A stretch of 50,419 nucleotides of DNA. It comes from Prevotella pectinovora. Its GTDB lineage: Bacteria > Bacteroidota > Bacteroidia > Bacteroidales > Bacteroidaceae. Made by a program: the position numbers and the translations under genes. The notes under the pieces were generated by a model. It was not told where the DNA came from. It ran no database searches and was given only the letters and a program-made list of their open reading frames with translations. Position 1 is the first letter of the stretch; each line of letters starts with the position of its first letter. Shown one piece after another: positions 16,424 to 29,944 of this stretch. The stretch is taken from the NCBI RefSeq assembly GCF_000834015.1, contig NZ_JXQI01000051.1, forward strand, positions 1 to 50,419. Reading direction: 5' to 3'.

Positions 16424-18334
16424 CTACTTTCTGTAAATCACCATTGCCTGTTGTCCACCCACGGTAGCTTTCTGACCGGTTATGCTGCCAAGTCCGTTGA
16501 CGTCCACCTTTCCGTTGTCTACTACCACGGTATATTCCCCTTCAGGCACGTTGATGTCTGTCGGCTGCTTGTTGGCGTTCAGAATCACTATGATGTCGCG
16601 CCATGAGTCGCCACCGGCATTATCGTTGAGGCTGAAAGCCACCACTCCCTTGGGAGCATCGAGAAACGACAGATGCTTTCTCACGAGATCGGCATTGGCA
16701 AGTCTGAAAGCCGGATGACTCTTGCGTAGAGCTATCAAACCGCTGTAATAGTCGAACACCTGTGGGTATCGCTTCAGATTGTTCCAGTCGAGGTGGTTGA
16801 TGCTGTCAGGCGACTTGAAACTGTTGTGTACCCCTTTCTTGTCGCGCAGCATTTCTTCACCGCAAAGAATGAACGGCACACCCTGAGAGGTGAGCACCGC
16901 AGTCTGAGCCAAGAGGTCCAGACGGATAAGCTCATCTTCCGTTATTCCCGGTATGCTCGATCTCAGTCGGTCGGTGAGACACAGGTCGTCGTGGCAGCTC
17001 ACGTAGCTTACCATCTGAGTGGGGGAGTTTGTCCATGCCTCCTTGCTGTAGTTCACACGCGTCATGTCAATCTGCGGATGACTGATTGCTCCCACGATGC
17101 CAAACTTGAGGCTCTCCTCCATATCAGGCATTCCGGCAAGGAATCCACCCTTATGGTCGTCGCTGAACGGACCGCGCAGTGCGTCCCTCATATCGTCGCA
17201 GAAAGCACCGATGCCGTTCAGCTGACGTGTGTTCGCCTTCATCGCCAGTTTGTCGGTAGGGTAGGCACAGCTGCCGGCGCTCCATCCCTCACCATATATA
17301 TATATGCTTGGGTCTATCTGGTCTACGGCAGCACGGATATCGTTCATCGTCACGATGTCGTGTACACCCATGAGGTCGAATCTGAAACCGTCGATATGGT
17401 ATTCGTTCACCCAATATTTCACGCTCTCCAGCATATACTCCCTCATCAGCGCCTTTTCAGATGCCGTCTCGTTGCCGCAGCCCGAACCGTCGGAATACTT
17501 ACCGTCAGCCGTCTTGCGATAGTAGTAGTCTGGATTGACGCGCTGGAAGTTGCTGTTCTTGATGTCGAACGTGTGGTTGTATACCACGTCGAGTATCACT
17601 CTGATGCCAGCCCTGTGTAATGCCTGCACCATCTGTTTGAACTCCTTTATTCTCACCGTCGGTGAATACGGGTCGGTGGAATAGCTGCCCTCAGGCACGT
17701 TGTAGTTCTTCGGGTCGTAGCCCCAGTTGTATTGCGGCGTGTCGAGTCTTGTCTCGTCCACCGAGGCATAATCGAACGATGGCAGGATATGGATGGCGTT
17801 CACACCGAGTCTCTTCAGATATTCTATTGCTTTAGGGTCGGTTAGCGCCAAGAACTTACCCTTGTTGCCGAGTCCCGACGACGGGTCGATGGAGAAGTCC
17901 CTGTGGTGCAGCTCGTAAATCACGAGGTCTGCCGGCGATGCCAATGCCGGTCGTCTGTCTTCGTTCCATCCTTCAGGGTCGGTAGACGGCATGTTTACCA
18001 CGGCACCACGGTTTCCGTTCACTCCTACAGCCTTGGCGAAGAGTCCGGGACACTCACCGTTGCCGGTGTCGAAGGTATAGAACAATCCGTTCAGGTTGCC
18101 TTTCACTACAGCCTCCCAGACGCCATCGCCATTGCTCTTCATCTTCACAGTCTTCATGGGTTTTCCGCCTTCTCCATCCTTGTAGATGCGCAGAGTGGTC
18201 TTATAGGGCGAGTTGAGTCTGAACACTGTCTTGTCGGCTGAGAACGACATCTCGTTGAATATCCCCTGAGCCGACATCGGCAGAGAGAGGACTCCCATAA
18301 TGCAGCCCGTCATAGCAGTTCTTATATTAACCAT
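16424..18334 (-). CDS. pulA: Type I pullulanase (GH13), exported
   Basis: This 636-residue protein has a signal peptide ending SLPMSAQ, an N-terminal CBM48-like beta domain (about 25-110) and a GH13 barrel. It carries the type I pullulanase signature YNWGYDP at residues 202-208. Catalytic residues are Asp320 in GFRFDLMGVHD and Glu349 in IYGEGW, with the third carboxylate in VSCHDD. The enzyme removes alpha-1,6 branches from amylopectin, glycogen or pullulan fragments and so complements the neighbouring alpha-1,4 enzymes. It is 16 bp downstream of the GH97 gene in the same operon. B. theta's Sus cluster lacks such a debranching enzyme, so this locus is better equipped for branched glucans. Confidence 0.9.
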   Translation of the reverse strand: MVNIRTAMTGCIMGVLSLPMSAQGIFNEMSFSADKTVFRLNSPYKTTLRIYKDGEGGKPMKTVKMKSNGDGVWEAVVKGNLNGLFYTFDTGNGECPGLFAKAVGVNGNRGAVVNMPSTDPEGWNEDRRPALASPADLVIYELHHRDFSIDPSSGLGNKGKFLALTDPKAIEYLKRLGVNAIHILPSFDYASVDETRLDTPQYNWGYDPKNYNVPEGSYSTDPYSPTVRIKEFKQMVQALHRAGIRVILDVVYNHTFDIKNSNFQRVNPDYYYRKTADGKYSDGSGCGNETASEKALMREYMLESVKYWVNEYHIDGFRFDLMGVHDIVTMNDIRAAVDQIDPSIYIYGEGWSAGSCAYPTDKLAMKANTRQLNGIGAFCDDMRDALRGPFSDDHKGGFLAGMPDMEESLKFGIVGAISHPQIDMTRVNYSKEAWTNSPTQMVSYVSCHDDLCLTDRLRSSIPGITEDELIRLDLLAQTAVLTSQGVPFILCGEEMLRDKKGVHNSFKSPDSINHLDWNNLKRYPQVFDYYSGLIALRKSHPAFRLANADLVRKHLSFLDAPKGVVAFSLNDNAGGDSWRDIIVILNANKQPTDINVPEGEYTVVVDNGKVDVNGLGSITGQKATVGGQQAMVIYRK

Positions 18335-18350
18335 ACTTCTCGTTCTTTAG

Positions 18351-23259
<4,909 letters not shown>

Positions 23260-23295
23260 TGTGCAGGATATTTTAAAGTTATTTCTGTTATGTTT

Positions 23296-24612
23296 TTATT
23301 GTATAGGCTGTTCTTTCTTGTTGATGATGCCCACGCTCAATGCTCCGAGCGCCAGCAGTACGGCAGCCATGATCATCATGTTGTATTGATGCGAGCCAAC
23401 GAGCGACAGCAGCGTTCCGCCCACGGCAGCCGCTACTATCTGTGGCAGACAGATGGTGCCGTTGAACAGTCCGAGGTAAGCTCCCTTGTGGCCATATCCC
23501 TCCAAGGCGTTTGTCACGAAGGCAAACGGCATGGCGAGCATTGCAGCCCATGCACATCCGATGAGCAGGAATGGGATAACGAGGATGTTCTGGTCGTCGA
23601 TGAACGGCAGCATGGCAAATCCGGCTGCACCGATGAGCAGACTCACGGCATAGGCGAATTTATCGTTCTTTATCCTTGGCAATACCATAGCCCATGCCAC
23701 ACTGCCCAGCGCCTGCCAGAAGAAGAGCACTCCAACCCAGTTGCCGGCCTCCTGATAAGCCTTCGACGAAACGTCGGTGGTGTGCCATACGGTGTCGGCG
23801 ATGGTGCCGTTGGTATATGTCCACATATACATGAATGCCGCCCAACAGAAGAACTGTACCAGTCCTACCTTCCAGAACATCGACGGAGCGTTCTTCAGCA
23901 GTGTCAGCCAACCGGCTTTCTGCTCCTCCGCCTCAGGCTTGCGCTCGTTGTATTCAGCATATTCCTTCGGGTTCCACTCCTTCACGGTTAGTGTGGTGTA
24001 GAGCACGCAGAGTATGAGGATAGCCGCACCGATATAGAAAGAATAAATCACGGAGTCGGGCACTACGCCCTTCGGTGCCTCGTTGGCAATACCGATTGCG
24101 GTGAAGAAGAACGGGAACACGTAGCCGATCAGTGAACCGCTGTTGCAGAGAAAGCTCTGGATAGAGTAGGCGAGCGACTTCTGCTTCTCGTTCACCATGT
24201 CGCCCACGAGCATCTTGAACGGTTGCATCGCCATGTTGATGCTCGTGTCGAGGAACATCAGCGATATCAGTCCGAACACCATCGCCGTGCTCACCGCCAT
24301 ACCGAAAGAACCGGCGTTTGGCAGCAGACACATCACGGCAACGGCAACTGCCGATCCGATGAAGAGATAAGGAATTCGTCTGCCGAACCTGCACCATGTG
24401 CGGTCGCTCAGCGTTCCCACTATCGGCTGCACCAATATACCCATCAGAGGCGGTAGAATCCAGAAATAGCTCAGAGAGTGTGGATCAGCGCCGAGTGTGG
24501 CGAAAATTCTTGATATGTTGGCACTTTGCAGGGCGTAGGCTATCTGTACGCCGAAAAATCCGAAGCTTAAGTTCCATAGCTTCCAAAAACTTAAATCCTG
24601 TTTCTGTTTCAT
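23296..24612 (-). CDS. MFS transporter of the maltose/SLC45-like type
   Basis: This 438-residue protein has about 12 membrane spans. The first cytoplasmic loop (VGTLSDRTWCRFGRRIPYLF) and the N-terminal FWKLWNLSFGFFGVQIAYALQ are typical of the glycoside-pentoside/SLC45-like carriers seen in Bacteroidetes starch loci. It probably moves maltose or maltooligosaccharides across the inner membrane together with a cation. It lies between the LacI regulator (42 bp upstream) and malQ (36 bp downstream), which fits delivery of substrate to MalQ. The final residues NKKEQPIQ are cytoplasmic. Confidence 0.88.
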   Translation of the reverse strand: MKQKQDLSFWKLWNLSFGFFGVQIAYALQSANISRIFATLGADPHSLSYFWILPPLMGILVQPIVGTLSDRTWCRFGRRIPYLFIGSAVAVAVMCLLPNAGSFGMAVSTAMVFGLISLMFLDTSINMAMQPFKMLVGDMVNEKQKSLAYSIQSFLCNSGSLIGYVFPFFFTAIGIANEAPKGVVPDSVIYSFYIGAAILILCVLYTTLTVKEWNPKEYAEYNERKPEAEEQKAGWLTLLKNAPSMFWKVGLVQFFCWAAFMYMWTYTNGTIADTVWHTTDVSSKAYQEAGNWVGVLFFWQALGSVAWAMVLPRIKNDKFAYAVSLLIGAAGFAMLPFIDDQNILVIPFLLIGCAWAAMLAMPFAFVTNALEGYGHKGAYLGLFNGTICLPQIVAAAVGGTLLSLVGSHQYNMMIMAAVLLALGALSVGIINKKEQPIQ

Positions 24613-24654
24613 TATGATTATGTTATTTGTTTCCTTATCAGTTTCCTGTTTCTT

Positions 24655-25680
24655 TTATCTGCTGCTTCCCCTCACCACGAGTCGTGTCCTCACCACCCGC
24701 TTCTCTATCTTGTCAGGGTCTGTCAGCCGCTCCACTTGGTCCATGAGAATCGTGGCAGCCTCTTTTCCCACCTCCACTCCGCGCTGTTCCACGGTGGTGA
24801 GCATCGGGTCGCACGCCACGGCACGGTTGCCGTTGGTGAATCCGCACACCGATATGTCGTCGGGAATATTGAATCCCATCCTCTTCGCCGTATACATCAC
24901 TCCGATTGCCGTGTCGTCGTTCACGCAGAAAAATCCGTCGGGCCTGTCATTGCGCTCCAGCATCTCCGGTGTCAGCTTCTCGGCGTCCTCCCTGTTGTCG
25001 CAGGCAATGATGAGATTGTCGTCTGGTGTGATACCGGCTTTCAGCAGGGCGTCACGGTATCCGTTGTATCTGTTCTTGCCTATCTCTGCCCGGCCCTTCA
25101 TACCGTAGAAGGCTATACGCTTGCATCCAGTCTCAATGAGATGCGTCACGGCCTTGAAAGCCCCCATGTAGTCGTCCACCACAACGAGGCTTGCATTGAT
25201 ACCCGTGCAGATGCGGTCGAAGAAAACGAGCGCTATCCCCTTGTTCTGAAGCGACTTGAAGTGGTCGTACTGCATCGTTTCCTTTGCCTGCGACACTATG
25301 ACGCCACACACCTGATGAGCTTCGAACATCTGGCATATCTGCACTTCCCGTTCGTAGCTCTCTTTGCTCATCGTTATTATTATCCGGTAGCCGCGTGCTG
25401 CCGCAGCCTCCTCTATACCAGTGAGCACGGACGAGAAATAATAGTGGGTGAATTCCGGCACTATGACGCCTATCAGCTTTATTGGTTCGCGCTTTGAGTT
25501 CCTCAGTGATTTCGCGATGTTGTTTGGATAGAAGTCGTGCTGCTTGGCATATTCACAGATGGCGTCACGCTTATCCTTCCTCACCCTCGTACTTCCGTTG
25601 AGGGCGCGGGAAACGGTAGACACCGACACGCCGAATTTCTCGGCGATATCTTTCATTGTTGTAGCTTGACAGTCGTTCAT
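24655..25680 (-). CDS. LacI-family regulator of the alpha-glucan locus
   Basis: This 341-residue protein has an N-terminal helix-turn-helix (MKDIAEKFGVSVSTVSRALN, about residues 9-28, with the hinge helix near 55). A periplasmic-binding-protein-like effector domain follows (LIGVIVPEFTHYYFSSVLTGIE onward). It is the first gene of the minus-strand operon and is divergent from susC. Two palindromes of the LacI operator type lie in the shared upstream region (25765-25786 and 26546-26561) and are its most likely sites. It replaces the SusR sensor found in B. theta and resembles the LacI-type regulators of maltose loci in other Bacteroidetes. Both palindromes sit upstream of the promoter boxes, which fits activation as well as repression. 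Confidence 0.92.
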   Translation of the reverse strand: MNDCQATTMKDIAEKFGVSVSTVSRALNGSTRVRKDKRDAICEYAKQHDFYPNNIAKSLRNSKREPIKLIGVIVPEFTHYYFSSVLTGIEEAAAARGYRIIITMSKESYEREVQICQMFEAHQVCGVIVSQAKETMQYDHFKSLQNKGIALVFFDRICTGINASLVVVDDYMGAFKAVTHLIETGCKRIAFYGMKGRAEIGKNRYNGYRDALLKAGITPDDNLIIACDNREDAEKLTPEMLERNDRPDGFFCVNDDTAIGVMYTAKRMGFNIPDDISVCGFTNGNRAVACDPMLTTVEQRGVEVGKEAATILMDQVERLTDPDKIEKRVVRTRLVVRGSSR

Positions 25681-25706
25681 AGATATTGTAAAGATAATCT
25701 TTGCTG

Positions 25707-25714
25707 CAAATATA
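25707..25714 (-). promoter_or_regulatory. TAnnTTTG promoter box for the lacI-led operon
   Basis: On the minus strand the sequence reads TATATTTG followed by CAGC, the Bacteroidetes -7 element, about 27 bp ahead of the ATG at 25680. Confidence 0.6.
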
Positions 25715-25764
25715 CGTCAAACTTTCCAATGTCGCATCTCACTCGGCACTCTTTCTTCCATGCA

Positions 25765-25786
25765 TTTTTGCAAACGATTGCAAAAA
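25765..25786. promoter_or_regulatory. LacI-type operator candidate 1
   Basis: TTTTTGCAAAC followed by GATTGCAAAAA is a 22-bp palindrome with one mismatched pair and a central CG, the form typical of LacI-family operators. Its core TGCAAACG is shared with the site at 26546-26561. It lies about 50 bp upstream of the minus-strand promoter box. Confidence 0.65.
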
Positions 25787-25816
25787 GTGGATTATGTGTA
25801 GGAAAATGGTGATATA

Positions 25817-26392
25817 GTGCAAGTTTGCCATACTTTCAAAAGAAATGGAAAGTGCTTGACGGAACTTGGCTATAAGATATTGAATGTAATCACTTGGCAG
25901 AAGACAAATCCTCCTGCTAATATCTCTTGTCGTTTCTTTACATATTCTACAGAGTTTGTAATTTGGGCAAGAAAAATGCAGAAAATACCTCACAAGTTCA
26001 ACTACGAACTGATGAAAGAACTGAATGACGGCAAACAAATGACTGATGTATGGCGTATGCCTGCTATCGGCCGTTGGGAAAAGACGTGTGGCAAACATCC
26101 GACCCAAAAGCCATTGCGTCTTCTCGTACGTATGATTCTTGCCTCAACCAATCAGGGCGATTGGATTCTTGACCCATTCAGTGGCAGTTCCACGACAGGT
26201 ATAGCTGCTAACCTATGTGGGCGACGATTTGCTGGACTTGAACAAGAGGAAGAATTTTGTAAGTTGAGTAAGGCAAGACGTGAGGAAATAGAGAATCTTG
26301 AAGATTATGATAATCTGATAAACCATATTGAAGATTTTCATAAATTTCGTAATTCTTTTATGGTGAAGGAAGATGCAAGTGTTTACGCATAA
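25817..26392 (+). pseudogene. C-terminal fragment of a beta-class DNA methyltransferase
   Basis: The 191 codons carry the later part of an N6-adenine/N4-cytosine methyltransferase: LGYKILNVITWQKTNP, TYSTEFVIWARK, KHPTQKP and the SAM-binding motif DPFSGSSTTG. The N-terminal catalytic DPPY/SPPY motif that should precede these is absent. The upstream frame closes with a TAG at 25799, and the GTG at 25817 is only the first available codon. The C-terminal end looks natural (CKLSKARREEIEN). It is AT-richer than its neighbours and lies between the two LacI operators of the starch locus, pointing to past insertion and decay. No methyltransferase activity is expected. Confidence 0.8.
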
Positions 26393-26545
26393 ATGCCATT
26401 TTAAATAATCGTTTTAATTTATATGACAATATAAGTTATCCTCATTTTTATAGGCTTATATTATTTTCTTCTTATATTTATAAATTAGATAGAGTTGTTT
26501 GCAGCATTACAGATGCCTGTTTTAATAATTGTATGCAATACTATT

Positions 26546-26561
26546 GTGCAAACGTTTGCAC
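26546..26561. promoter_or_regulatory. LacI-type operator candidate 2 upstream of susC
   Basis: GTGCAAACGTTTGCAC is a perfect 16-bp palindrome with the classic central CG of LacI/PurR-type operators. It ends about 55 bp before the susC promoter box. Confidence 0.75.
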
Positions 26562-26592
26562 TAACAAAAATGCCTTTTCCTTGTTAAAATAG

Positions 26593-26623
26593 TTTTAACG
26601 TATTGTAATACCTCCTATATTTG
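26593..26623 (+). promoter_or_regulatory. Promoter of susCDEF-like operon
   Basis: TATATTTG at 26616-26623 is a consensus -7 box. TTTT at 26593-26596, 19 bp upstream, is a near match to the -33 TTTG. This implies a 5' leader of about 130 nt, within which AAGCCCTA (26684-26691) and TAGGGCTT (26700-26707) can pair as a hairpin. The rest of the 26393-26757 gap shows no gene. Confidence 0.65.
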
Positions 26624-26757
26624 CAAGCAACTATCAAACATGAGAGAAAATTATGCCTTAATGCAATCTACAAATGAACATCAAAGCCCTATAGAACGTT
26701 AGGGCTTGTATGGATATATTGGACATATATTTAGTAACATAAAAAAAACTATTAACA

Positions 26758-29700
26758 ATGAAGCAGGTAAGATTCAGTAATGCCATGAGAGCTGCAGCCC
26801 TGACGGGAGGCTTGTTCTTGACGGCAAGTGCCTTCGGACAACAGGTTGTCGTGAAGGGACATGTGAAGGATGCCACCGGCGAGCCAATCATCGGAGCGAC
26901 CATCCGAGTTGACGGTACCGATGGCGGTACCATTACCGACATTGACGGTAATTTCTCTATCAACGCAGACGCCAAGTCTACATTGAAAATCTCCTACATC
27001 GGATACGAGACGGTATCCGTGGCAGCAGGACAGAACATCAACGTCATCCTGAAGGAAGATGCCGCCACGAAGCTCGACGACGTGGTGGTGATCGGTTACG
27101 GTCGTGCGAAGAAGACCGACCTCACCGGTTCTATCTCAGCCTTGAAGCCAGACGAGCTGTCGAAGGGTATCACAAACAACGCCTCGGACATGCTCGTAGG
27201 TAAGGTGGCCGGTGTTGATGTGCAGACCACAGGCGGTATGCCAGGTGCAGGAGCACAGATCCGTATCCGTGGTGGTGCCTCTCTCTCAGCCAGCAACGAT
27301 CCTCTGTATGTTATCGACGGACTCGTTATCGACAACAACACGGCGACTGGTATGAGTAACATCCTTGCCAATATCAACCCTAACGATATCGAGAACTTCA
27401 CGGTGCTCAAGAGTGCTTCGGCAACGGCAATCTACGGTTCGCGCGCCAGCAACGGTGTCGTAATCATCACCACAAAGAAGGGCCGCAGCGGACAGAAGCC
27501 GACATTCACTTACAACGGTGACTTCACCATTTCGACGGCTCTTAAGAAATATGATGTGCTCAGCGGAGACGAGTATAGAAACCTCATCGAATCATTGGGT
27601 ATGAGCCGTGACCTCCTCGGCACCGCCAACACCGACTGGCAGGACGAGATACTGCGCACCACGCTTTCTACAAACCACAGCATTAGCATGCAGGGCGGTC
27701 TGAAGAACATGCCATATCGTGTGAGCGCCGGATACAACATCGGCAACGGTATCCTGAAGACAAGCTGGATGCGCCGTTTCAATTCAAGCGTTAACATCGC
27801 ACCTACCTTCCTCAACAACCACTTGAACTTCAACATCACAGCCAAGTATATGTATGAGAAAGACCGCTATGCCGACACCGGTGCCGTAGGAGCAGCCATC
27901 GCTATGGACCCGACACGTCCGGTGCGCATGTCAGACCCAGAATACAGCGTTGTGGGAGGATACTACCAGACTTTGGTAAACGCTTCGTATAACGACCCTA
28001 ACTGGACAAAGACATCATACTCTCAGACTCCGCAGAACCCATTGGCTATGCTTAACAACAAGTATTGTCTGGCAAATGCCAACGACTTCAGCGGCAATGC
28101 AGAGGTGGACTACAAGATTCACGGATTCGAAGACCTCCGTCTGCATGCAAGTATCGGTGCACAGTATACAGAGACAGAACAGACCAATGACATACGCCGC
28201 ACTTCATACAGCAACAACTACTATGGCTACAAGGGCCTTATGGCATACTATAAATATAATGTAGTAGGCAGTGCATACGCACAGTATATGCATGAATTCG
28301 GAAACCATGGAGTTGACATCATGGCTGGTGCAGAGCAGGCACACTACCATCGTTCAGGATTCAACGAATACGGTAAGGGAACCAACCCATTGACAGGTGA
28401 GGCTTTCGATGAGTCATTCAGAAGTGAAAAGGAGTGGGCAACACACAACTCGCTCGTGTCTTACTTCGGACGTCTGAACTACAACTTCCTCGACCGCTAC
28501 CTCATTACCGCAACGTTCCGTGCCGATGGTTCTTCACGCTTCGCAAAGGGCAAGAAATGGGGATACTTCCCATCAGCTGCCGTAGCATGGAAGATCAGCA
28601 GTGAGCCGTTCATGAAGAATGCCACATGGCTCAACGACTTGAAGCTACGTTTCGACTGGGGTAAGACAGGTCAGCAGAACGGTATCGACGACTTCGTATA
28701 CGCTCCTGTATACGTGACGAGCGACCAGTTCGCACAGTATCCTTTCGGAAACGACTACTATTACACCATGCGTCCTAACAAGTATAACTCAGACCTTACT
28801 TGGGAGAAGACAGAGACATGGAACGTAGGTTTGGACTTCGCGGCTCTCAACAACCGATTCACATTCACTCTCGACGGATATATCCGTAACACCAAAGACC
28901 TTCTAGCTAATGTTTCAACAAATGCCGGAGTGACACTCGGTGACGAACTTTTGCAGAATGTAGGTTCGCTGCGCAACTACGGACTTGAACTCTCATTCGA
29001 TGTGAAACCAGTGGTAACAAAAGATTTCACATGGGATCTTACCTACAATGTGGGTTGGAACAAGAACAAGATAACATCCCTCAGAGCAGGAGACAGTGAC
29101 TGGGTTTGGGTCAACAGCACAAAGGCTGCCCGTGGTAACAACAACAGGTTGCAGCGCAACAAGGTGGGTTATCCTATCAACTCATTCTTCGTTTATCAGC
29201 AGGTTTACGACGAGAACGGCAAACCTATCGAGGGCGTTTACGTAGACCGCGACGGTAACGGTTCTATCGACGATGGCGACCGCTACTACTATAAGAGTCC
29301 GGCAGCTGACGTGATAATGGGTCTCACATCCAAGTTCCTTTACAAGAGATGGGACCTCAGCTTCTCGCTCAGAGCATCTCTCGGCAACTATGTATATTAT
29401 CACAATCTTGCTAACTGTGCTATAGTTTGTGAACAGGGTCTGAAGAGACAGGCTGGAGCCTTCCAGAATGTGCTCAGCGATGCCGTATCACTCGGATTCA
29501 CAGGACAGACAGTTGCCATGAACAGCATCAGCGACTACTTCATCCGCAATGCTTCCTTCCTGAAGTGTTCTAACATCACACTTGGATACTCATTCCCTGC
29601 ACTCCTCAAGTATGCGGGAGAGGATTATTTCTCTGGCCGTGTATACTTCACTGTGCAGAATCCATTTATCATCACCAAGTATAAGGGACTCGATCCTGAG

Positions 29701-29775
29701 GTTGCAAATGGTGTAGATACCGATCCGTATCCACGTCCAATCAGCTTCCAGCTCGGTGTTAACTTTAATTTTTAA
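26758..29775 (+). CDS. susC: SusC-like TonB-dependent outer-membrane receptor
   Basis: This 1005-residue protein has a signal peptide (cleavage near SAFGQQ), a CarboxypepD_reg-like domain (about 29-100), a TonB-box-like segment DDVVVIGYG (107-115), a plug domain (about 117-235, including IRIRGGASLSASNDPLYVIDG) and a large beta-barrel ending in the aromatic residue of GVNFNF. With SusD it forms the outer-membrane import channel for maltooligosaccharides, energised by TonB. Substrate specificity is inferred from the operon and the divergent starch enzymes. It is the first gene after the LacI-type operator and TAnnTTTG promoter. Confidence 0.95.
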   Translation: MKQVRFSNAMRAAALTGGLFLTASAFGQQVVVKGHVKDATGEPIIGATIRVDGTDGGTITDIDGNFSINADAKSTLKISYIGYETVSVAAGQNINVILKEDAATKLDDVVVIGYGRAKKTDLTGSISALKPDELSKGITNNASDMLVGKVAGVDVQTTGGMPGAGAQIRIRGGASLSASNDPLYVIDGLVIDNNTATGMSNILANINPNDIENFTVLKSASATAIYGSRASNGVVIITTKKGRSGQKPTFTYNGDFTISTALKKYDVLSGDEYRNLIESLGMSRDLLGTANTDWQDEILRTTLSTNHSISMQGGLKNMPYRVSAGYNIGNGILKTSWMRRFNSSVNIAPTFLNNHLNFNITAKYMYEKDRYADTGAVGAAIAMDPTRPVRMSDPEYSVVGGYYQTLVNASYNDPNWTKTSYSQTPQNPLAMLNNKYCLANANDFSGNAEVDYKIHGFEDLRLHASIGAQYTETEQTNDIRRTSYSNNYYGYKGLMAYYKYNVVGSAYAQYMHEFGNHGVDIMAGAEQAHYHRSGFNEYGKGTNPLTGEAFDESFRSEKEWATHNSLVSYFGRLNYNFLDRYLITATFRADGSSRFAKGKKWGYFPSAAVAWKISSEPFMKNATWLNDLKLRFDWGKTGQQNGIDDFVYAPVYVTSDQFAQYPFGNDYYYTMRPNKYNSDLTWEKTETWNVGLDFAALNNRFTFTLDGYIRNTKDLLANVSTNAGVTLGDELLQNVGSLRNYGLELSFDVKPVVTKDFTWDLTYNVGWNKNKITSLRAGDSDWVWVNSTKAARGNNNRLQRNKVGYPINSFFVYQQVYDENGKPIEGVYVDRDGNGSIDDGDRYYYKSPAADVIMGLTSKFLYKRWDLSFSLRASLGNYVYYHNLANCAIVCEQGLKRQAGAFQNVLSDAVSLGFTGQTVAMNSISDYFIRNASFLKCSNITLGYSFPALLKYAGEDYFSGRVYFTVQNPFIITKYKGLDPEVANGVDTDPYPRPISFQLGVNFNF

Positions 29776-29935
29776 GTAGACAAGTAGACAAGATACAAGT
29801 AGACAAGATGCTGGAAAACCAACATTCTCCCTCAAAAGGGAAGGACTGGAAATTACTAAGCATCATATGGCAGAGGAGGGCAAATCTCCTTGTCAACTCG
29901 TCTCCTTGTCAACTCGTCAACTAACAAAATAAACA
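29776..29935. repeat. Family B repeats in the susC-susD gap
   Basis: At the left, GTAGACAAG-type words occur three times (29776-29810). At the right, CTTGTCAACTCGTC is repeated (about 29890-29930). The two sides are roughly inverted relative to each other, so the 169-nt spacer could fold into a long stem in the transcript and alter the susC:susD ratio. Confidence 0.6.
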
Positions 29936-29944
29936 ACTACAATT

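Noticed and set aside
25817..26392. Active DNA methyltransferase
   Set aside because: The catalytic DPPY-type motif and the N-terminal region are missing, and the upstream frame is closed.
29590..29835. Minus-strand frame opposite the end of susC
   Set aside because: Shadow of the susC coding sequence; no independent support.
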